In this document: one piece after another, positions 44,435 to 54,296 of the stretch
How the letters are laid out: each line of letters starts with the position of its first letter
Position numbering within the stretch: the first letter of the stretch is position 1
Source of the DNA: Pythium myriotylum
Taxonomy: Eukaryota; Oomycota; Peronosporomycetes; Pythiales; Pythiaceae
Assembly: GCA_023091665.1 (NCBI GenBank)
Contig: JALJCQ010000011.1
Location: 1,550,001 to 1,614,000, forward strand
Direction of reading: 5' to 3'
DNA length: 64,000 nt
Position numbers and translations under genes: made by a program
The notes under the pieces: model-generated
Databases searched by the model: none
The model's input: the letters and a program-made list of their open reading frames with translations, nothing else
Told to the model about the DNA's origin: nothing

Positions 44435-45601
44435 ATGCCTGCCGAATCCACGGAGACACTCGCGCGTCTTTACCGCCTCGTTGAGCTCAAGCAAGAAGCG
44501 CTCAAGATCCAAACCAAGATCGACGACTTCCACCAATGGGGGGCGCCCGCACTCGACCAGGAAGGTTACCAGAGGAAGGAGGCGCTCCAGCGCTCCACGG
44601 CACACTCGCAGCGTGGCTCCATCTTCTGGGCGCTCGTGGAGCGCTCGCCGGCACGTGCTCATGGCGTTCCGGGTAGCGACGAGGACGTCGGTGATGAGGA
44701 TATTGTGGCCGGCGAGACGGATATTCTGTGCCACTGTGAGAGCCACCCGTTCGACTGTGTCTTCCGCAACGCGGATGGCAAAGTTGTGCATGGTTTTTCC
44801 CACAACATTGGTTCAGTCTTCACGCTACCGCAACATCGCGGCAAGGGCCTCGCACGGTTCTTCCTCACTGCTGTCCAAAACCGCATGGCCACTTTACCCA
44901 ACAGCGTCGGCTCGGCGCTCTACTCGGATATCGGGCCAACGTTCTACGATTCGCTGGGTTGGCGCCTTCATCCTTCGACGGAAGCCAAGCTCAAGCTCTT
45001 GGCGCCACGTAATGCTCAGGTCACTCCGGGGAACAGTGCAGGCACAACGAAGGAGCTAATGCTGGATGACACACTGGACGAGATCCTCAAGCGAGATAAC
45101 GCACGGCTCGTGGAAGACATGGCCAGCCCGAGATACGACGGTAAAGAAGTGTTTGCTTCGCTTCTTACGCGTGAATCGGTCGAGTGGCAGTTCTGTCTCG
45201 GTATTCTCTATGCCGAGATCCGTGGATTCTCCGATACTCCGACATGCGCTGGTGCCTACATCGACGATGACGCCTTTATTGTGTGGTGTCATAACCTCAA
45301 AGAGTCGACTCTGTACATACAACACATCCGCCTACCAAGCGATCGCCCGTCAGCTATTGTACAACTGCTGCGCGCGGCGATACTTGAAGCCCGCAAGTTC
45401 AAGCTCAACTCGGTCGCAATTTGGGACCCGGTCGACGCTCTCTTCGATCCGAATGTCACTAGTGAGTTGGACATAGTGAAGCAAGAACGCGAAGACTCCC
45501 TCTCATCACTCATTGTCTTTGCCCACCATCGCGGAAGCCTCAAGCAGACGCCTGGTGAGCTTCCTCTGTGGCTGAGCAATGAGAAGCTCGCATGGGTCTG
45601 A
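44435..45601 (+). CDS. GNAT acetyltransferase, LYC1-like (copy 1)
   Basis: Single exon, 388 residues. GNAT features: the acetyl-CoA loop HRGKGLARFFL (Q/RxxGxG/A form) preceded by GSVFTLPQ, then SDIGPTFYDSLGW. The layout and C-terminal second lobe resemble fungal LYC1 lysine N6-acetyltransferases, but substrate specificity is not provable here. A paralogue follows 410 bp downstream. Positions 44471-44745 are identical base for base to 46051-46325 in that paralogue. The remainder is about 70% similar at protein level. Confidence 0.8.
   Translation: MPAESTETLARLYRLVELKQEALKIQTKIDDFHQWGAPALDQEGYQRKEALQRSTAHSQRGSIFWALVERSPARAHGVPGSDEDVGDEDIVAGETDILCHCESHPFDCVFRNADGKVVHGFSHNIGSVFTLPQHRGKGLARFFLTAVQNRMATLPNSVGSALYSDIGPTFYDSLGWRLHPSTEAKLKLLAPRNAQVTPGNSAGTTKELMLDDTLDEILKRDNARLVEDMASPRYDGKEVFASLLTRESVEWQFCLGILYAEIRGFSDTPTCAGAYIDDDAFIVWCHNLKESTLYIQHIRLPSDRPSAIVQLLRAAILEARKFKLNSVAIWDPVDALFDPNVTSELDIVKQEREDSLSSLIVFAHHRGSLKQTPGELPLWLSNEKLAWV
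44471..44745 (+). repeat. 275-bp identical block, copy A
   Basis: Identical over 275 nt to 46051-46325, offset 1580. Starts at the codons for YRLV and ends in the codons for CESH. Both edges are abrupt. Confidence 0.97.
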
Positions 45602-46011
45602 ACACAGTGCGAATACCATAAGAAGAAGCAGACCACCACGAGAAGAATCTTTGCCGCGCTTTATCCGACGGCGCTTGAACTTCAACATGACATCCAATCT
45701 GGTCCATGAGTCGCACTGGACACCCTTGCCTATCCAACTCGCATCCTCTTTCATCGATTTACAATGCAGTTTAGCAGAGCAAGCCACGAAGGCAAGCGAT
45801 TGCGCCATTGCTCCAATGTCTCCCTCATGACCTGTCTGGTTCTCCTAGCAATTTCGATGCGCCACACGTACGTCATCGTTGCCGATGAGTGCCAGTGGCG
45901 TAATCCCATGGTACGGAGATGGTCTCTCCGCGTTTGCGCCATTCCTTGACACAGCTCCGCCTAAAGTTAATCATTTTCGACGCGAGTACCGACCCCATTT
46001 GGGAACTTGCG
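45602..46011. other. Intergenic between tandem acetyltransferases
   Basis: 410 bp. No similarity to the region upstream of copy 1 was noticed, so the duplicated or converted block begins inside the coding sequence. No gene seen. Confidence 0.5.
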
Positions 46012-47178
46012 ATGATGAAGACAAAGGTATCACCGCCAACAGCCAGTGGCTACCGCCTCGTTGAGCTCAAGCAAGAAGCGCTCAAGATCCAAACCAAGAT
46101 CGACGACTTCCACCAATGGGGGGCGCCCGCACTCGACCAGGAAGGTTACCAGAGGAAGGAGGCGCTCCAGCGCTCCACGGCACACTCGCAGCGTGGCTCC
46201 ATCTTCTGGGCGCTCGTGGAGCGCTCGCCGGCACGTGCTCATGGCGTTCCGGGTAGCGACGAGGACGTCGGTGATGAGGATATTGTGGCCGGCGAGACGG
46301 ATATTCTGTGCCACTGTGAGAGCCATCTCTTCGACTGCGTCTTCCGTAAGCCAAACGGAGAAATCGTCCGCGGATTCTCTCACCACATCGGCTCGGTTTT
46401 CACGCTACCGGAGCATCGCGGTAAGGGTCTCGCGCGCTTCTTCCTTCGAGCAATCAAAGCGCGCACCGCAACACTACCAAACATCGTCGCGTCAGCGTTG
46501 TACTCAGAGATCGGTCCGACATTCTACGACTCGCTCGGTTGGCATCTGTACGAATCGTCCGAAGCGAGGCTCCATCTCACGACGCCTCGTAACGCTGCTT
46601 TCGTCGCCGAGAGTCTCAGTGCAACCAGCGAACTTGCTGTGAAGGATCTTTTCTTAGATGAGAGCCTTGACGAAGTGCTCCAGCGCGACAACGAACGACT
46701 CGTCCAGGACATCAGTGGCGCCGCCTACGAGGGCAAGGAGGTGTTCGCGTCGCTGCTCACACGCGACTCGGTCGAGTGGCAGTTCTGTCTCGGCGTGCTC
46801 TACGCCGAGATCCGCGGCCTCCCTCAGAAGCCGGCGCGGACGGGCGCCTACATCGACGACGACGCGTTCCTCGTCTGGTGCCACAACATCAAGGCCTCGA
46901 CGCTGTACGTGCAGCACGCGCGCCTGCCCGAGGGCCGCGCGGCTGCCGTCGTGCGTCTGCTGCGTGCGGCGCTCGCCGAAGCCCACCGCTTCGGGCTCGC
47001 GTCCGTGGCGATCTGGGACCCGCCCGCGTCGCTCTCGGACGCGGCCGTGCTCCGCGAGCTGGACGTCGTCCGCGGCGAGCACGGCGACTCGCTCTCGCAT
47101 CTCGTCGTGTTCGACCAGCACCGCTCGGCGGTCGCGCTGCCGCGGTGGCTCAACAACGAGAAGCACGCGTGGGTCTGA
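46012..47178 (+). CDS. GNAT acetyltransferase, LYC1-like (copy 2)
   Basis: Single exon, 388 residues, same length as copy 1. The first 13 residues (MMKTKVSPPTASG) are unrelated to copy 1. From YRLVELKQ onward 275 nt are identical to copy 1, after which the two diverge abruptly. GNAT loop HRGKGLARFFL and SEIGPTFYDSLGW are intact. The last 450 bp are notably richer in G+C than copy 1. Both copies look functional. Start chosen at 46012; 46015 is also ATG. Confidence 0.8.
   Translation: MMKTKVSPPTASGYRLVELKQEALKIQTKIDDFHQWGAPALDQEGYQRKEALQRSTAHSQRGSIFWALVERSPARAHGVPGSDEDVGDEDIVAGETDILCHCESHLFDCVFRKPNGEIVRGFSHHIGSVFTLPEHRGKGLARFFLRAIKARTATLPNIVASALYSEIGPTFYDSLGWHLYESSEARLHLTTPRNAAFVAESLSATSELAVKDLFLDESLDEVLQRDNERLVQDISGAAYEGKEVFASLLTRDSVEWQFCLGVLYAEIRGLPQKPARTGAYIDDDAFLVWCHNIKASTLYVQHARLPEGRAAAVVRLLRAALAEAHRFGLASVAIWDPPASLSDAAVLRELDVVRGEHGDSLSHLVVFDQHRSAVALPRWLNNEKHAWV
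46051..46325 (+). repeat. 275-bp identical block, copy B
   Basis: Partner of 44471-44745. The sequence on each side is diverged or unrelated. Confidence 0.97.
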
Positions 47179-47457
47179 GCGAGTACATCACCATCTATCG
47201 AGCATGGTTGCATGTTGCAGAGGGCAGGTTCCCGCTTAGATGCGAATTCTAGACAGTTGCTTTCCCGAAAAATACGATTCCTCTCCGTCGGTGGTGTATT
47301 GTGTGTGAGCCAACGCCTTGCGTGCGGAGGGGATTGATCGGTGGCACCAGCAAATCGGTGGCGGAAAGTATCGAAGATTTCCTGTGTGTGGTGGTGTGGG
47401 TGTTGTGATCCCTTCGACCCGAGCAAGCGATCCGGCTGGAGAACCCCTCGCGCCACC

Positions 47458-49374
47458 ATGATGATGGTACGCGCGGCGCGCGGCGGGCGAGACGGCGCGC
47501 ACTGCTAACGCCCTGGATTCCGTGTGCAGCAACCGCAGATTATCCTGCTCAAGGAGGGCACGGACACGAGCCAGGGCAAGGCCCAGCTCATCAGCAACAT
47601 CAACGCCTGCCAGGCCGTCATGGAGGCCGTGCGCACGACGCTCGGCCCGCGCGGCATGGACAAGCTCATCCACACGGGCAACAAGGTGCGTGGCACTAGA
47701 GACACTAGTGTGCTCGCTTTGGCGTGGCGAGTCGCTGACGGTCCGAACTGTAGACGACGATCTCGAACGACGGCGCCACGATCATGAACCTGCTCGACGT
47801 CGTGCACCCGGCGGCCAAGACGCTCGTAGACATCTCGCTGTCGCAGGACGCCGAAGTGGGCGACGGCACGACCTCGGTCGTGCTGCTCGGAGCCGAGTTC
47901 ATGCGCCAGGCCAAGCCGTTCATCGAGGACAACATGCACCCGCAGATGATCGTCAAGGCCTACCGCAAGGCCGGCCAGCTTGCCGTCGAGAAGATCCGCG
48001 AGATCATGGTCAAGGTCTCCGAGTCGGACGAAGTCGGCCGTCGACAGATGCTCGAGCGCGTCGCCGGCACGGCGCTCAACTCGAAGCTCATCTCGCGTCA
48101 CAAGCCTTTCTTCTCGCCCATGGTAAGGATCCATTTGCTCTATTGCAATCATCCAGTACTGATTTCCTTTTGTGAAGATCGTGGACGCTATCCTTACCCT
48201 TGATGAGAACCAGGACATCAGCATGGTCGGTGTCAAGAAGGTCCAGGGAGGCTCGGTGACCGACTCGTTCCTCGTCAAGGGCGTCGCCTTTAAGAAGACG
48301 TTTTCGTACGCCGGCTTCGAGCAGCAGCCAAAGTCGTTTGTCAACCCGAAGATTTTGCTGCTCAACGTTGAGCTCGAGCTGAAATCGGAAAAGGAGAATG
48401 CCGAGATTCGTATTGATGACCCGACTAAGTACCAGTCGATCGTCGATGCCGAATGGAACATTATCTACGAGAAGCTTGATTTGTGTGTGAAGACCGGGGC
48501 AAAGATCATTCTGTCCAAACTGCCTATCGGTGACTTGGCGACGCAGTACTTCGCGGATCGTGGTTTGTTCTGTGCCGGTCGCGTTGCCCAGGAAGATATG
48601 GAACGCACCATGCGTGCGACGGGAGGTATTGTCCAGACGTCCGTCAACGACATGACCGAGAAGGTGCTCGGCAGCTGTGGTCGCTTCGAGGAGCGTCAGA
48701 TTGGCGGCGAGCGCTTTAACATCTTCATGGACTGCCCCGAGGCTAAGAGTGCGACGATTGTGCTTCGTGGTGGTGCCGAGCAGTTTGTGGAAGAGGCTCA
48801 CCGCTCCGTCCACGACGCTCTGATGGTCGTGAAGCGAACGGTGGCATCCTCATCTGTCGTTGCTGGCGGTGGTGCCATCGAAATGGAGGTCTCACGCCAT
48901 CTGCGTCAATATGCCCGTACGATCGAAGGCAAGGCTCAACTCCTGGTGAATGCCTACGCCAAGGCCTTCGAGATCATTCCTCGACAGATTGCCGACAATG
49001 CCGGCCACGATTCCACAGATATCCTGAACCGACTTCGTCAGAAGCACTTCAAGGACCCGGAGGAGGGCAAGTGGTTCGGCGTCGACATCAACACAGGTGG
49101 CATCTGTGACACGTACGAGTCCCACGTTTGGGAGCCGGCTGCCAACAAGATCAACTCGATTGCGGCGGCGACCGAGGCCGCATGCTTAATCCTATCGGTC
49201 GATGAGACAGTACGCAACCCCAAATCGGAGCAGCCTGGTGCCGCTCCAGGCGGCCGTGGCGGACAGCCACTGAGTGCAGCCATGGGCGGTCAGGGCATGA
49301 AGGGACTCGGAATGAACGCTGCTGGTGGACTGGGCAAGGGTGTGCGTGCTTTCCGAGGCCGTGGCGGTGCATAA
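47458..49374 (+). CDS. CCT7: Chaperonin CCT/TRiC subunit eta
   Basis: Four exons: 47458-47466, 47530-47685, 47754-48122 and 48178-49374, 576 residues. The first coding exon is only 9 nt (three ATG codons) and is joined across a 63-bp intron to [16 protein letters not shown], which matches the start of CCT7. Chaperonin motifs are intact: [32 protein letters not shown] and the ATPase [11 protein letters not shown]. The C-terminus is glycine/arginine rich (AFRGRGGA). It is one of eight subunits of the cytosolic chaperonin that folds actin and tubulin. Confidence 0.96.
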
Positions 49375-49817
49375 ATTTATGAGGAACGAGAGGACCCACA
49401 CACACACTTACAACACAGTTTAGGTAGCTACGAATAAAGGCATTCCATCGGTATCCTTCTCGCGTCTGTTGGTGCTCCCCCCGGCGACCTTCCGTGTTTC
49501 AATGACAACAGTGGGTATCTTTGACTTGGAACACGCCCAACGCTGTCGTACCATCCGCGAAGGCACAGCGTACCGCATCTCATGGCACGGACGAACCCTG
49601 AAGCGTCACGTTTTTTCGAATGAATCGCTCCACGTTCAACTTCGAGTCAAAGAAAAGATCGCAATACGATCGAAGTCCAGCGTGATGCTGGTGAGGGGAC
49701 CCGCCCGAAGAAAAAGCTCCTTCCTTTTGGGATGATTGCGGCTCAGTTTCGAATCGACGCTTCCAGGAGCCTTCGAGAAAAGCCCTCTCTCCGCCAACTA
49801 CCTTTGTTGTCTGAAAT
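49375..49817. other. Intergenic, CCT7 to phosphagen kinase
   Basis: 443 bp of CCT7 3' end and kinase promoter/leader. An open frame at 49503-49735 has no recognisable features. The kinase frame is open back to 49732 but has no ATG there, so I use the ATG at 49818. Confidence 0.5.
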
Positions 49818-51186
49818 ATGCTCGGTATGGCGTAGCGCTAAGTGTGGTGATGGTGACAGCAAGAACCTAACTCGGTGGCTTGAAGGTCGCATTGTAAAGA
49901 AAAACTCGGCACTGTTTGCTGGTGCCGGCGCCGTCTCGCTTGGTCTCGTCGCGGCCTCGTTCTCCAAGTCGGCTACGGCAGATAACGCCTCGACCTCAGA
50001 GGTTCTCCAGGACATTTCGTTCCGCCTCCGCTTGATCGAGAAAGATCTGGGGATATCCAAGGGAGCAAAATCCAACTCCAAGTATGACAACTACCCCGTA
50101 CTCACACCGAAGCACAAGAGCTTGATGGCCAAGCACTTGTCACCCGAGATCTACGAGAAGCTCAAGGATCGCGTGACTCCTGGGGGCTACACCCTCGATC
50201 AAGCTATCCAGACGGGTATCGACACACCTCACCTGGGTGTGGGTATCGTAGCTGGCGATGAAGAGTCGTATCAAGCCTTCAAGGAGCTTATGGATCTCGT
50301 GATCGAAGGCTGGCACGGGTACAAGCCAACTGACAAGCACAAAACTGACATCGACCCGAAGAAGATCAAAAACGGCAAGATCCCCAATAGCTACGTCATC
50401 TCGACCCGCATCCGCTCGGGTCGTAGCGTGCGTGGGCTTGCGCTTCCTCCAGGAACATCTCGCGGGGAGCGTCGCGAAGTTGAGCGCGTGCTCTCCAAGG
50501 CACTGAGCAATCTAACCGGAGACCTGAAGGGCAAGTACTACCCGCTCTCAAGCATGACCAAGCAGGAGGAACAGCAGCTGATTGACGATCATTTCCTCTT
50601 CCAGAAGCCTGGTGGTGGCACGTTGCTCACGAATGCGGGAGCAGCCAGGGACTGGCCAGACGGACGTGGCATCTTCCACAACGACCAAAAGACCTTCTTG
50701 GTCTGGGTCAACGAGGAAGACCACATGCGCGTCATTGCCATGGAAGATGGCGGTGATGTTCAACGCGTCTTCGATCGCTGGAGTCGTGGTGTCTCAGACG
50801 TTGAGAAGGTTGTGAAGGGCGAAGGCCGTGAGTACATGTACGACGAACACCTTGGCTTTGTCTGCACGTGCCCGTCTAACCTCGGGACGGGACTGCGAGC
50901 AAGTGTGATGATCAAGCTTCCGTACTTGGCCCAGAACTCGGACCGATTCTACGAGTTGTGCGATTTGCTTGGCCTTCAGGCGCGTGGCTCTAAGGGTGAG
51001 CACTCGCCTCCTGGTCCAGGCGGTGTCTATGACGTGTCAAACAAGGCGCGCATCGGTTACTCAGAGGTGGAGTTGGTACAAACCATGATCGACGGGATCT
51101 GGAAGCTGATCGAACTGGAGGAGGATGTCAAGGCTGGTAAGTCGATTGACAACAAGGTCGCCGCCCTCAAGAAGGCCAAAAAGTGA
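49818..51186 (+). CDS. Phosphagen (guanidino) kinase, mitochondrial type
   Basis: Two exons: a 7-nt first exon at 49818-49824 (ATG CTC G) and 49886-51186, total 435 residues. The splice restores [21 protein letters not shown], a basic then hydrophobic leader like those of mitochondrial creatine kinases. Family motifs: [27 protein letters not shown], the [14 protein letters not shown] metal/nucleotide segment, and the signature [13 protein letters not shown] with its reactive cysteine. These enzymes pass phosphate between ATP and a guanidino compound. Oomycete members have been described as taurocyamine kinases, but substrate choice here is inference. A branch-like CTAAC lies in the first intron. 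Confidence 0.93.
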
Positions 51187-51398
51187 GCACCGCTCACTGT
51201 GATGAAGAGGAGAGCGCTTCTTGCAGCGTCTCTGAACCCCAATGCATATCTCTTATAGGAGCAACGCGTAGGTTGGGTATGGTCATGACTATCCTGCGAC
51301 GCCCACATCCGCTCCCCTAACTCCTGCAAAAAATAAACAGTTCTCACAAAGAGTGGAAACACCTTGCCAACTTCCTCACATCTCTTCCTATCATTCAC

Positions 51399-51803
51399 TT
51401 AGAAGTGCTTGACAACCTCAAGCACCGACTTGAAGCTGTACGGCTCCGTCGCGGCCAAGTCTGCCAGAACCTTGCGGTTCAGCTCGATGCCGGTGTGTGG
51501 GAGCTCGCCGAAGAGCTTCGAGTACGTCATGCCCTCCTGGCGGGCGCCAGCGTTGATGTTCTGGATCCACAGCGCGCGCATGTCCTGCAAGAATGTCAAC
51601 AAATCAAGCACGTGAGTCTCGTGGCCAAGCGCTGCGAATGGCGCAAATGAGCAAAAACGTACGCGCTTCTTCTGCTTGCGGTCGCGGTACTGGTACTGGA
51701 GACCCTTCTCGACGCGGTTGATGGCCGTGCGGTAGCACGAGTTGGCGCGGCCGCGGTAGCCCTTGGCCATCTCCAGGATCTTCTTGTGCTTGGACCACCC
51801 CAT
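51399..51803 (-). CDS. Mitochondrial ribosomal protein bL20
   Basis: Two exons, 51663-51803 and 51399-51584, 108 residues. It matches bacterial L20: HKKILEMAKGYRGRANSCYRTA, QYQYRDRKQKKR joined to DMRALWIQNINAGARQEGMTYS, then LNRKVLADLAATEPYSFKSVLE. L20 binds 23S rRNA early in large-subunit assembly. No long transit peptide is visible, and the protein begins directly at the core, so an internal basic targeting signal is likely. Convergent with the kinase and divergent from the PP2C gene. Confidence 0.93.
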   Translation of the reverse strand: MGWSKHKKILEMAKGYRGRANSCYRTAINRVEKGLQYQYRDRKQKKRVRFCSFAPFAALGHETHVLDLLTFLQDMRALWIQNINAGARQEGMTYSKLFGELPHTGIELNRKVLADLAATEPYSFKSVLEVVKHF

Positions 51804-51979
51804 GTTGCTTCGACGCGCCGACCTCTTGCTTCGGTTCTTGGTGAGACCTTGTGAGCAGCTCTCAAAGCGCCGCAAGGCTGCGTGGCCCTCAAATGGCGCG
51901 ATTTGTAGCCAATCGCAATCGTCAATTCAGTTGTACTCAAAATCAATTGGATAAATATTGATCCGTTTCACACGAATCG

Positions 51980-51990
51980 ATTGGTCGAAA
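51980..51990 (+). promoter_or_regulatory. ATTGGTCGAAA box upstream of PP2C gene
   Basis: Exact match to the ATTGGTNGAAA motif, 88 bp before the PP2C ATG at 52068. It is in the gap between divergent bL20 and PP2C genes. Confidence 0.55.
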
Positions 51991-52067
51991 ACCGCGCTGC
52001 ACGCTCCAGCCGCTTGGTCGATGTCGCCAGTGATCCAACTCATCGCGATCTCTGTCTCCGGCTCGCG

Positions 52068-53283
52068 ATGCTGCGTCGAGGGAGCGTGGGCGCCGCGCGG
52101 CTCGTGGCGCGGCCGGCCCCGCATGTGCGCTCGCCCAGACGCACGTTTTTTTCGCGGTCGGGAGAGCCCAAGGGACCGACGAACGGCTCGTTCTCCACGG
52201 CCTCCAACTCCTCGGGCCACCGAGCCGCTGCCGGCAATGATGGGGCCGCTCAGGCGCTGACGTACTTTCTGGATGCTCACGCCGCCTGTCGCAACAAGCG
52301 CTGCAGAGTGAACGCACCAGCCCAAGGCATCGTCGCGAACCCGGAGGCGTGCGGCGAAGACTCGTACTTCATGACTCCGAACCTCGTCGGCGTCGCGGAC
52401 GGCGTCGGCGGCTGGAACGAGAACGGAGTCGATCCGGGCGAGATTTCGCGAAGCCTGATGCGCAATGCCTCGGCGATCGTCAAGAATGCAGGCAGCGCAA
52501 CCAAGATTACGACCCAGGAGGTCCTGGCTCGCGCGTACGCCAAGGCCGTGGCCGACGAGAAAGTGGAAGCTGGCAGCACGACGGCCTGCATCATTCGACT
52601 CAAAGAGTCTCCTGACGGGCGTGTTTTGCTCGAGTACACAAACCTCGGTGACTCTGGTTTCGCCGTCATTCGCGGCGGAGAGGTCGTCTTCCGAAGCAAA
52701 TTCCAGGTGCGTAGACGTGAGACTGCTGGAAAGAGCCTGGCCCTTAGCGCATTCTGCTTGTGTACAGTACTATGGACGGGCCCCGTACCAGCTAGCCAAA
52801 GTTCCTCTCCGTTTCAAAGTCTACGGCGCCATCGAGAACAAGCCCAGCGATGTACGTATTGTTCAAGGCACGCCCAATCGGTGGCGCCACGTGTCTGACC
52901 CGTTGAGTTTTTCGCATCGCAACCACAGGCCGACACCGGCGACGTCGAAGTCCAGGACGGCGACATCATCGTCCTCGCCACCGACGGTGTGTGGGACAAC
53001 TTTTCGTCGGATCTCCTGAGCGCCAAGGCCTTCTTTCCGGTGAGTGGTGTCGTTGCCCTCCTTTCATCTTGCTAGACGGCCTGGCTGACAGCGTGGACAG
53101 CCGTACTTGTCGTGGCGGCGGCACTGGCAGAACGAGATCGCCGGGCTCATGGACATCGTCGGCGACGACGCGCCGCCCAAGGCCGCGCACAACATCATCC
53201 GCGCCGCGCTGGAGCACAACCTCAAGCCGGACGACATCACCGTGATCGTCGCCAGGGTCGTGCGCGCGGCGCCCAAGCTCTAG
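52068..53283 (+). CDS. PP2C-type phosphatase, PTC7-like, probably mitochondrial
   Basis: Four exons: 52068-52706, 52768-52851, 52929-53039 and 53101-53283, 338 residues. All joins are in phase 0. The N-terminus (MLRRGSVGAARLVARP..RRTFFSRSG) is a basic transit peptide. Metal-binding PPM motifs follow: GEDSYFMTPNLVGVADGVGGW, TNLGDSGFAVIRGG, DIIVLATDGVWDNFS and KPDDITVIVARV. PTC7-type enzymes dephosphorylate mitochondrial proteins such as coenzyme Q biosynthesis factors. The start at 52068 was preferred to upstream open frame because it begins the transit peptide. Confidence 0.92.
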
Positions 53284-53662
53284 ACCGCCCAGTCAGTCAG
53301 TAGACGCGCGCAGGACTCTGGCGCCCACTCGTCGTGGCCACGGCGCCTCCCAGCCATTGCAATGTGGGTTCAACGTGAGATTTCCCGAAAATTTTCAGAA
53401 TCGAGCCCACTTCAACGTTCCGAGGCGGTAAGTTACGCGATTGTCCCGAACAAAAACCGTCATTTAGGAACACGCACCCACCTTCTACCGTAGTTTACGC
53501 GTAGACGAGGGTTCGGGGGTCCGAGGATGATGCGCTCGGGGAGCTGCTCGCGAAATCGCGGCGTTGACGGGAGAGGCTGGAGGTGGTACGTACGCGAGCA
53601 CGCGACCGGCCGATGAGTCGAGATCCCTCCGGCAGCCACTCTCGCCCTGCCCCGCCAACGCC
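53284..53662. other. Intergenic, 379 bp
   Basis: Between PP2C and the small membrane protein. Contains GCCCACTTCAACGTT at 53405-53419. The same 15-mer is found at 23405-23419 beside the start of the coiled-coil gene. No gene seen. Confidence 0.45.
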
Positions 53663-54076
53663 ATGAGCGCCGCCGTCGCCTCTCCGCCGCTCGCCGTCGC
53701 CTCTCCGCCGCTCGCCACGAGCGCCATGGCGCCGCGTCCGCTGCGTCCGCGCCCCCACTCGGCGTCGTCCATCCCGAACACGCTCCACCACCAACTTCTG
53801 AACGTGGGCCAGCGAAGCCGCGCCAGCGACGTGCCCCACGCGTTCCACGACGCGGTCCTGCGCGCCGACACGGCCCCCAAGTCGATCCGAAGCTTCAAGG
53901 GCCACGCGAAGGGCATCCTGCGCCAGCTCTTCTTCGCGCTCCTCGTGCGGTTCTTGGTCGTCGTCGTCGTCGCCGTGGGTGTCATGGGCAGCGCCGTGTG
54001 GTTCATCTGGACTCACCGCGGCGACGACAAGAGCGGGTTCCGATCGAGGTTCTCTCTCCACCACCCGACTTGGTGA
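53663..54076 (+). CDS. Small single-pass membrane protein, 137 residues
   Basis: Single exon. The ATG at 53663 starts a proline/serine/alanine-rich cytosolic N-terminus. One transmembrane helix lies near residues 92-118 (LLVRFLVVVVVAVGVMGSA), preceded by basic residues (KGHAKGILRQ) and followed by a short basic tail. This suggests a type II or tail-anchored topology. The N-terminal codons include a perfect 21-bp tandem duplication. Family not recognised. Confidence 0.55.
   Translation: MSAAVASPPLAVASPPLATSAMAPRPLRPRPHSASSIPNTLHHQLLNVGQRSRASDVPHAFHDAVLRADTAPKSIRSFKGHAKGILRQLFFALLVRFLVVVVVAVGVMGSAVWFIWTHRGDDKSGFRSRFSLHHPTW
53672..53713. repeat. 21-bp tandem duplication
   Basis: Two identical in-frame copies of a 21-bp unit (53672-53692 and 53693-53713) encode AVASPPL twice in the small membrane protein. 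Confidence 0.95.
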
Positions 54077-54296
54077 CTTCGCATCCGAGCCCAGTGGCCC
54101 GACCCAAGATGAAGACGCTGAAGCGTGTTCTTCCCAGTAGTATTTATTGATAGGACAGGATTGCCGGCTTGGCGGATAGCGCGTGTGTGCCAAAGAACAA
54201 ATACCACTGTGAACTCCACACCATTCTTAAATATGGTCGACCGTCTAACCGGTCAATAGGTGGGTTCGTCTCCAAACGGGCCTCGCATCTTTTTCT

